Shown here one piece after another: positions 7,530-12,031 of a stretch of 12,031 bases of DNA (position 1 is the stretch's first letter; the number at the start of each line of letters is the position of its first letter). The notes beneath the pieces are model-generated. The model saw only the letters and a program-made list of their open reading frames with translations. It ran no database searches and was not told the origin of the DNA. A program made the translations under genes and the position numbers. The DNA is from Chitinophagaceae bacterium (lineage in GTDB: Bacteria > Bacteroidota > Bacteroidia > Chitinophagales > Chitinophagaceae), in NCBI GenBank assembly GCA_021323155.1, contig JAJTCI010000035.1, positions 1 to 12,031 of the forward strand. Reading direction: 5' to 3'.

Positions 7530-7537
7530 TACTTTTG
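7530..7537 (+). promoter_or_regulatory. -7 promoter element (TACTTTTG) for the UpxY-like gene
   Basis: TACTTTTG matches TAnnTTTG exactly and lies 11 nt before the ATG at 7549, directly after the upstream terminator. A matching -33 TTG at 19-21 nt is not evident. The predicted start, about 7541, would leave a leader of roughly 8 nt. Confidence 0.55.
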
Positions 7538-7548
7538 CAGCAGACGAT

Positions 7549-8058
7549 ATGACTCAGGCTAAAAAGAATTGGTTCGCGCTATATACAAAACCCAGGTGGG
7601 AAAAAAAGATTGACTCCGTGCTCGTTAGGAAGGGCGTAGAGAGTTGGTGTCCTGTCCAGAAGATCGAACGTAAATGGAGCGATCGCAAAAAGATCATCGA
7701 AGATCCATTGTTCAAATCCTATGTGTTCGTGCACATCGACGACTCGGAGAAGACCAAGGTCTTAATGACCGATGGGGTATTGAACTTTGTGCACCATACG
7801 GGTAAGCCCGCCGTTATCCGCGATGAAGAGATCGACCTGATCAAGAAATTCCTTTCCGAGAAAGAAGCTTCCCTTAGTATCCAGTCTTTGGAAGGCTTTG
7901 ACGAGAATACCCGTATCCGCGTGAACCACGGCATATTTATGGATAATGAGGGTATCGTGGTGAGGGGTGGAAAACGGAAAGTATATGTAAAACTGGAAAG
8001 CCTGGGACAGGTAATGATCGTGGAGTTTCCCGTCGAATACCTCATCCCTCTTTATTGA
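7549..8058 (+). CDS. UpxY-family NusG-like transcription antiterminator
   Basis: A 169-residue NusG paralogue. Residues about 7-110 form an NGN domain (NWFALYTKPRWEKKI at the start, then LFKSYVFVHID and VLNFVHHTGKPAVI), and about 118-165 a KOW-type domain (RIRVNHGIFMDNEGIVVRGGKRKVYVKLE). In Bacteroides, UpxY proteins bind RNA polymerase and allow transcription to run through leader regions of capsule operons; the RfaH and LoaP groups are analogous. It is distinguished from housekeeping NusG by its position away from secE and rplK and by its pairing with a capsule-type phosphatase. The next gene starts 7 nt after its stop, so the two form an operon. Which operon it controls cannot be seen here. 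The start follows a -7 element closely and gives the usual short N-terminus. Confidence 0.9.
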   Translation: MTQAKKNWFALYTKPRWEKKIDSVLVRKGVESWCPVQKIERKWSDRKKIIEDPLFKSYVFVHIDDSEKTKVLMTDGVLNFVHHTGKPAVIRDEEIDLIKKFLSEKEASLSIQSLEGFDENTRIRVNHGIFMDNEGIVVRGGKRKVYVKLESLGQVMIVEFPVEYLIPLY

Positions 8059-8065
8059 TCGACCT

Positions 8066-8815
8066 ATGTTTAAATCCCTGTTTGGTAAATCTCAATCTAC
8101 GGCAACCCCGGACTTTTCATTCCTGGGGGCGGATATGCACTCGCATTTGCTGCCCGGTCTGGACGATGGTTTGCAAACCATGGATCAAACGATGTATTTC
8201 ATGGGCCGCCTCGAAAAAATGGGGTATCGCAAGTTCATCTGCACGCCGCATATCCTGTCGGATATGCACCCCAACACACCGGATACCATCCTTCCGAAAC
8301 TCGACGAGGTCCGGGAAGCACTGGCGGAACGGGGTAGCAACCTGCAGGTCGAAGCGGCAGCCGAATACATGATCGACCTCGAATTCGAAAAACTGATCGA
8401 TTCCGGCGCCAAACTGCTGACCTTCGGCGACAAGAACTACATCCTTATTGAAATGTCTTACGTGGCTCCTTCGCCAAACTTCGAAAAGATCATCTTTAAC
8501 CTGCAGATGAAGGATATCAAGCCCGTTTTCGCGCACCCGGAACGGTATTCCTATTTCCACAGCCAGTTCGATAAATATGAACGTCTCATCGAGCTCGGCT
8601 GTCTACTCCAGGTTAACATCCTCTCGCTCTCGGGATTTTATGGTAAGGAAGTGAAAAAAGCCGGCGAGCTCCTCTTTAAAAAGAATATGGTCAGCTTCCT
8701 GGGCACCGACATGCACCACGATCGTCACCTCGCGCTACTCACCGATATGGCGGGGAAACGGGACTTCCTCAATACCGTGTCTTCAGCGGAACTTTTGAAT
8801 AAAACCCTCTTATAG
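8066..8815 (+). CDS. CpsB/YwqE-like PHP-domain protein-tyrosine phosphatase
   Basis: A 249-residue PHP-domain metal-dependent phosphatase of the CpsB/YwqE group, which removes phosphate from tyrosine kinases that control capsule or exopolysaccharide export. Metal ligands expected for the family are visible: DMHSHLLPGLDDG (Asp23, His25, His27), CTPHI (His62), EAAAEYMID (Glu96, Glu100), FAHPERY (His157) and GTDMHHDRH (Asp215, His217, His218). The conserved ligands look intact, so it is predicted active. No signal peptide is visible, so it is cytosolic. It follows the UpxY-like gene by 7 nt. No BY-kinase, Wza or glycosyltransferase lies downstream; the next gene is ubiD. A histidinol-phosphatase role is less likely because no his genes are near and the motif set fits CpsB. 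Confidence 0.9.
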   Translation: MFKSLFGKSQSTATPDFSFLGADMHSHLLPGLDDGLQTMDQTMYFMGRLEKMGYRKFICTPHILSDMHPNTPDTILPKLDEVREALAERGSNLQVEAAAEYMIDLEFEKLIDSGAKLLTFGDKNYILIEMSYVAPSPNFEKIIFNLQMKDIKPVFAHPERYSYFHSQFDKYERLIELGCLLQVNILSLSGFYGKEVKKAGELLFKKNMVSFLGTDMHHDRHLALLTDMAGKRDFLNTVSSAELLNKTLL

Positions 8816-8827
8816 GACCTTCGTCAG

Positions 8828-8857
8828 TTGTGGAGAATCGCATTCGAACTAATTTTA
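8828..8857 (+). promoter_or_regulatory. Probable promoter for the UbiD-family gene
   Basis: TTG at 8828-8830 is followed after 19 nt by TAATTTTA at 8850-8857, which differs from TAnnTTTG only in the last base. The predicted start, about 8862, lies some 13 nt before ATG 8875. This suggests the gene is transcribed separately from the phosphatase, 59 nt upstream; no clear terminator lies between them. Confidence 0.55.
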
Positions 8858-8874
8858 CTCCTTAATTATGATTC

Positions 8875-10797
8875 ATGGCATTTAAGAACCAGCAGGAATT
8901 TATCCGGTTGCTCGACCAGGAAGGTGAACTGATCCGCATCAAAGAATTCGTCGATCCTAACCTGGAGATCGCGGAGATAACCGACCGAGTGAGCAAAACC
9001 CCTGGTGGTGGCAAGGCTTTGTTATTTGACAACACCGGCTACCAATTCCCGGTATTGATGAATGCATATGGCAGCGAGAAGCGGATGTGTCTTGCCTTGG
9101 GTGTTTCAAAACTGGATGATGTGGCCCATGAAATTGAAAAGCTTTTCAAACTGGTGGCATCACCCAAAGAAAACATCCTCGATAAACTCAGGCTCCTGCC
9201 CAAACTCAACCAGTTTGCTTCCTGGATGCCCAAAGTAAAAAGCGGGAGAGGAGAATGCCAGCAGGTAGTCATGACTGAACCGGATATTACCAAATTGCCG
9301 GTGATCAAATGCTGGCCGAAGGACGGTGGCCCGTTTGTAACGCTTCCCGTCATCCATACCAAAGATCCCAATACCAACATTCGCAACGTAGGTATGTATC
9401 GCATGCAGGTATTCGGTCCAACGCTTACCGGTATGCACTGGCACAAACACAAAGTATCCGCACGTCACTTCAACGAATACAAGAAACTGAACAAGCGGAT
9501 GCCCGTGGCTGTCGCCCTCGGTGGCGACCCGGTTTATGCCTATTCCGCCACGGCTCCTTTACCGGATAATGTAGACGAATACATGCTGGCTGGTTTCCTC
9601 AGGAAAAAGAAAGTGGAACTCGTGCGCTGTATCACCCAACCGGATATCGAGGTGCCCGCGGACGCTGACTTTGTGATAGAAGGATATGTGGATCCGCACG
9701 ACGAACTGGTATGGGAAGGTCCCTTTGGCGACCACACAGGTTATTATTCGCTACCCGACTGGTATCCTCGTTTTCACATCACTGCCATTACCCATAAGAA
9801 CAACGCGGTATATCCTGCAACGATCGTGGGCATTCCACCGCAGGAAGACGCTTACCTGGGAAAAGCGACCGAAAGGATTTTCCTCGCTCCGATAAAGATG
9901 GCCATGGTGCCCGAGATCCTCGATATGGATATGCCGGTGGAAGGCGTGTTCCATAACCTCGTGATCGCGCAGATCAAAAAAGACTACGCGGGGCAGGGAC
10001 AAAAAGTTATGAACGCGATGTGGGGCGCCGGCCAGATGATGTTCAATAAGATACTCGTACTTGCTGATGAACACGTGAAGATCCAGGACTACGAAGCACT
10101 CGCACGGTATGCTTTCAGGAACATGGATGTGGTGAATGATATCACCGTCAGCACAGGACCGATGGACGTACTTGACCATAGTTGCAGCAAACTGGGCTTC
10201 GGTGGCAAGATGGCGATCGATGCCACAACGAAATTTATCGAAGAGATAGAAGACATCAATCACCTTTCCGTTCAGCCCGTAATGCTGCCCGAAGGATTCG
10301 CTGGAAGATTCCCCGGCGTTGTAAAGATCAATGCCAGCCTCCTGGAGAAAAACATTCCTTGCCTGCTCGTATCTGTAAAAAAAGAAAAAGCAGGGCACCT
10401 CAGGGAACTGCACGAACACATTTGCACTTCTCCGGAAGTGGAAGGTATCAAAATGATCCTCTATGTAGAACACACCGTAGATGCCGACGACCTGGGTGTA
10501 TCGCTTTGGCGCCTGTGCAATAACATGGATCCCAAACGCGATTCGATGTTGATCCAACGCGCGTCTACCCGTGAGCCCGGCAAAAATTTCACCTGCCTCG
10601 GTCTCGATGGAACGATAAAGACAAAAGCCTTCGACAACTTCCAGCGCGACTGGCCTAACATAATTATTGCTGACGATGCAACGATAAAATCGGTGGATGA
10701 AAAATGGGAGCGCTTAGGCCTTGGAGCATTTCTTGCATCTCCTTCCTTGAAATTCAAGAACCAGGTATATGGAGAAGAGGCGGTAGTGTCATTATAA
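8875..10797 (+). CDS. UbiD-family prenyl-FMN-dependent decarboxylase (long form)
   Basis: A 640-residue UbiD-family enzyme, which uses prenylated FMN made by a UbiX flavin prenyltransferase to (de)carboxylate aromatic or unsaturated acids. The cofactor-binding strand is NVGMYRMQVFGP with Arg176. Glu281 and Asp286 in WEGPFGDHTGYY, five residues apart, fit the E-R-E/D catalytic set known from A. niger Fdc1 (Arg173, Glu277, Glu282). PPQEDAYLGKATERIF and GFGGKMAIDATTKF are further family stretches. It is about 140 residues longer than E. coli UbiD (near 500); the extra length includes an apparent second copy of a C-terminal module (residues 526-589 resembling 392-454). Similar long UbiD proteins occur in Helicobacter. 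The substrate is unknown; a role in quinone synthesis is possible but not shown. No ubiX is in the window. The start gives the typical short N-terminus. Confidence 0.92.
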   Translation: MAFKNQQEFIRLLDQEGELIRIKEFVDPNLEIAEITDRVSKTPGGGKALLFDNTGYQFPVLMNAYGSEKRMCLALGVSKLDDVAHEIEKLFKLVASPKENILDKLRLLPKLNQFASWMPKVKSGRGECQQVVMTEPDITKLPVIKCWPKDGGPFVTLPVIHTKDPNTNIRNVGMYRMQVFGPTLTGMHWHKHKVSARHFNEYKKLNKRMPVAVALGGDPVYAYSATAPLPDNVDEYMLAGFLRKKKVELVRCITQPDIEVPADADFVIEGYVDPHDELVWEGPFGDHTGYYSLPDWYPRFHITAITHKNNAVYPATIVGIPPQEDAYLGKATERIFLAPIKMAMVPEILDMDMPVEGVFHNLVIAQIKKDYAGQGQKVMNAMWGAGQMMFNKILVLADEHVKIQDYEALARYAFRNMDVVNDITVSTGPMDVLDHSCSKLGFGGKMAIDATTKFIEEIEDINHLSVQPVMLPEGFAGRFPGVVKINASLLEKNIPCLLVSVKKEKAGHLRELHEHICTSPEVEGIKMILYVEHTVDADDLGVSLWRLCNNMDPKRDSMLIQRASTREPGKNFTCLGLDGTIKTKAFDNFQRDWPNIIIADDATIKSVDEKWERLGLGAFLASPSLKFKNQVYGEEAVVSL

Positions 10798-10907
10798 AAT
10801 CACTAACTTACCGCAATAATTACGGTGCGGAATTTCAGCAAGGGTAGGGGAGCAGCAACTTTTCACAGCAGCACTTTCACCTTTGCCTTTTCACCTTTCA
10901 CTGGGTT

Positions 10908-11010
10908 GATCTCCAGTTGACCTCCAGTTGAGCTATAGTTGACCTATAGTTGAGCTCTAGTTGAACATCCCCGTATGATTCCCTATGTATCCCCGTATGA
11001 TCCATACTAT
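10908..11010. repeat. Degenerate 11-bp tandem repeat array in two blocks
   Basis: Block 1 (10908-10962) is five consecutive 11-bp units: GATCTCCAGTT, GACCTCCAGTT, GAGCTATAGTT, GACCTATAGTT and GAGCTCTAGTT, all fitting GA-N-CT-NN-AGTT. After GAAC, block 2 (10967-11010) has four 11-bp units beginning ATCCCCGTATG, ATTCCCTATGT, ATCCCCGTATG and ATCCATACTAT; units 1 and 3 are identical over 13 bp, 22 bp apart. The 11-bp period therefore holds across both blocks although their sequences differ. Function is unknown. Confidence 0.85.
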
Positions 11011-11154
11011 ACCCGGCATCCTGGCTTTGGTCTGGCCCGCATTTGAAGCTGGGTTGCTTCGCAGGTAACACTCTGTTCACAGCAACTTCACTACTCCCTG
11101 CTTTGTGCAGGACATATATCGTAATGCTTAATGCATAGGAGGTTATACAAAAAG

Positions 11155-11183
11155 AAAGGAGCCCCAGAAATGAGGCCCCCTTT
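11155..11183 (-). terminator. Probable terminator of ndk
   Basis: AAAGGAGCC (11155-11163) pairs imperfectly with GGCCCCCTTT (11174-11183), with one mismatch and one bulged C around a 10-nt loop. On the minus strand it is followed by TTTCTTTTT, a usable U tract, and it is about 105 nt past the ndk stop. It could also stop rightward transcription weakly, since TTTT follows on the plus strand. Confidence 0.6.
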
Positions 11184-11289
11184 TCAACCCTAAACCCTTA
11201 AAAAACGTTTTAAATATCGAAAAAATTATGCCAATAATCCAAATTAAATTTAGACTGACATTAAATCTTCCTGAATTTTCAGTGTCTCC

Positions 11290-11706
11290 TTAGAACCGCT
11301 CCAGCTTGGAGAAAAAGAAATCTCCTTCAATAGCTGCGTTTTCATCACTGTCGCTGCCATGTACGGCATTTTCACCCACCGATGCCGCGAATCGCTTGCG
11401 TATCGTGCCTTCTTCGGCCTGTGCCGGGTTCGTTGCCCCGATCAGCTTGCGAAAATCGGCCACCGCGTTGTCTTTCTCCAGGATCGCTGCTACGATAGGC
11501 CCGCTGCTCATAAAATCAACCAGTTCACCATAGAACGGCCGCTCTTTGTGCACCTCGTAAAACTCACCTGCTTGCTCTTTCGTCAGCCTGGTCCATTTCA
11601 TGGCCTTGATACTGAATCCGCCTTTGATAATCTGGTCGAGAATTGCGCCTGAATGTCCTTTGGACGTTGCGTCAGGCTTGATCATAGTAAAAGTTCTGTT
11701 GCTCAT
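11290..11706 (-). CDS. ndk: Nucleoside diphosphate kinase
   Basis: A 138-residue cytosolic enzyme that moves the gamma-phosphate of ATP onto nucleoside diphosphates through a phosphohistidine intermediate, balancing NTP and dNTP pools. Family motifs are intact: RTFTMIKPDA at the N-terminus (Lys10), RPFYGELVDFMSSGP (about 56-70), FRKLIGATNPAQAEEGTIR (Arg85 and Arg103) and NAVHGSDS with the phosphorylated His116 and nearby Asn113. Length is normal for the family. It is a single gene with its own -7 element upstream and diverges from the DHH phosphoesterase gene. The ATG at 11706 gives the expected three residues before the first beta strand. Confidence 0.98.
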   Translation of the reverse strand: MSNRTFTMIKPDATSKGHSGAILDQIIKGGFSIKAMKWTRLTKEQAGEFYEVHKERPFYGELVDFMSSGPIVAAILEKDNAVADFRKLIGATNPAQAEEGTIRKRFAASVGENAVHGSDSDENAAIEGDFFFSKLERF

Positions 11707-11723
11707 AATTCAAATTGAGGGCG

Positions 11724-11731
11724 CAAACCTA
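11724..11731 (-). promoter_or_regulatory. -7 promoter element (TAGGTTTG) for ndk
   Basis: On the minus strand TAGGTTTG matches TAnnTTTG exactly and lies 17 nt before the ndk ATG. No TTG is seen at the expected distance further upstream, so the match is partial. A start near 11720 would give a leader of about 14 nt. Confidence 0.55.
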
Positions 11732-11816
11732 CGTCATTTTGGGTTTTACTGATAGTCGGGACCGTCCTGAATTCACTTTCCTCGCCGCCATGCTTATACA
11801 TAATGGCATTTAATTA

Positions 11817-11848
11817 TTTGCTTTCGTTCGCTTAAAACCTGATTTTTG
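11817..11848 (+). promoter_or_regulatory. Promoter for the DHH phosphoesterase gene
   Basis: TTTG at 11817-11820 is followed after exactly 20 nt by GATTTTTG at 11841-11848, one mismatch from TAnnTTTG. The spacing is the same as in the tRNA-His promoter in this window. The predicted start, near 11852, is about 5 nt before ATG 11857. Confidence 0.7.
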
Positions 11849-11856
11849 CGCACTTT

Positions 11857-12031
11857 ATGCAGCCGATCCAGGACTTCTATCCCCAGCTTTCTTCCCCGAA
11901 GAATATTGTCATCACCACCCACCAGAAACCGGATGGTGACGCCATGGGCTCATCACTTGGACTTTACAACTGCCTCATCCAGCTCGGTCACTCGGTCACC
12001 GTTATCTCGCCCACAAACTGGGCAGGTTTTC
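11857..12031 (+). CDS. DHH-family phosphoesterase, N-terminal part (NrnA-like; truncated by window edge)
   Basis: The first 58 codons of a DHH-superfamily phosphoesterase are present, and the frame is still open at the window end. After a short N-terminal helix and a beta strand (NIVITTH) comes THQKPDGDAMGSSLGLY, with His22, Asp26 and Asp28 matching the HxNPDGDA metal-binding motif of NrnA-type enzymes, and then a Rossmann-like LGHSVTVISP strand. NrnA-like proteins degrade short oligoribonucleotides and remove the 3'-phosphate of pAp, but DHH proteins of this group also include cyclic-dinucleotide hydrolases, and the C-terminal DHHA1 domain that would help lies outside. The start is supported by the promoter ending 8 nt before it. 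Confidence 0.85.
   Translation, partial: MQPIQDFYPQLSSPKNIVITTHQKPDGDAMGSSLGLYNCLIQLGHSVTVISPTNWAGF

Larger units (their letters stand above)
10798..11289. other. Gene-free intergenic stretch between the UbiD gene and ndk
   Basis: No coding sequence is supported across these 492 bp. It holds a pyrimidine-rich part with TTTCACCTTT twice (10875-10884 and 10889-10898), the 11-bp repeat array at 10908-11010, two small perfect hairpins (GAAGC/GCTTC at 11045-11060 and CCTGC/GCAGG at 11097-11111), a terminator-like hairpin at 11155-11183, and an AT-rich tail from about 11195 to the ndk stop. The only open frames are made by the repeats. It could hide an unrecognised small RNA, but no family is recognisable. 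Confidence 0.6.

Noticed and set aside
9751..10557. A 268-codon minus-strand open frame antisense to the UbiD gene
   Set aside because: It is fully inside the UbiD coding region, has no family motifs and no promoter, and the UbiD motifs are continuous across it.
10810..10834. Hairpin just after the UbiD gene (CCGCA with TGCGG) as a terminator
   Set aside because: Only 5 bp with a 10-nt loop and no following T run; too weak to call.
10908..11010. The repeat region as a CRISPR array
   Set aside because: Units are 11 bp, directly adjacent and degenerate, with no unique spacers and no cas genes nearby.
10898..11080. A 60-codon minus-strand open frame with repeated peptide-like motifs (AQLEVNWRST)
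   Set aside because: The repeated peptide is simply the translation of the 11-bp repeat array; three units make 33 bp, which keeps any frame open. No promoter or family support.
11185..11200. Telomere-like CAACCCTAAACCCTTA sequence
   Set aside because: Only about two degenerate copies of a CCCTAA-like heptamer in an AT-rich spacer; no extension and no context for a chromosome end.

Overview
This window looks like chromosomal core sequence from a Bacteroidota bacterium, most likely of the Chitinophagaceae type (an inference from gene families; no rRNA is present). The clues are a SusC-like/OMP_b-brl TonB-dependent receptor with a carboxypeptidase-regulatory-like N-terminal domain, a UpxY-type NusG paralogue, promoters of the Bacteroidota kind (TTTG, about 20 bp, TAnnTTTG), the near absence of Shine-Dalgarno sequences, and moderate GC.

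Layout from left to right. (1) 3-1544, plus strand: a tightly packed run of the 3' end of pyrB (aspartate carbamoyltransferase), a small unrecognised lipoprotein, coaD (phosphopantetheine adenylyltransferase) and a YdiI/MenI-like hotdog thioesterase. Gaps are 1, -1 and 6 nt, and the run ends at a perfect bidirectional terminator. (2) 1593-5086, minus strand: a large TonB-dependent receptor, a short DUF445 membrane protein and tRNA-His(GTG), which has its own strong promoter and terminator. (3) 5309-10797, plus strand: a Tsp/Prc-type S41 periplasmic protease with its terminator, then an UpxY-like antiterminator followed 7 nt later by a CpsB/YwqE-like PHP phosphatase (a pair usually tied to capsule or exopolysaccharide loci), then a long-form UbiD decarboxylase. 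(4) 10798-11289: a 492-bp gene-free stretch with an unusual array of degenerate 11-bp repeats and a terminator-like hairpin. (5) 11290-12031: ndk (minus) and the divergent start of a DHH-family phosphoesterase (plus), truncated by the window edge.

The window is mostly housekeeping: pyrimidine and nucleotide metabolism (pyrB, ndk, the DHH/NrnA-like enzyme), CoA synthesis (coaD), possible quinone metabolism (the MenI-like thioesterase and UbiD) and envelope functions (TonB receptor, Prc-like protease, UpxY/CpsB pair). I see no convincing new multi-gene system. The most unusual items are the 11-bp repeat array at about 10908-11010, the apparent internal duplication in the UbiD protein, the UpxY-phosphatase pair with no polysaccharide genes in view, and promoters placed so close to start codons that several mRNAs should have almost no leader.
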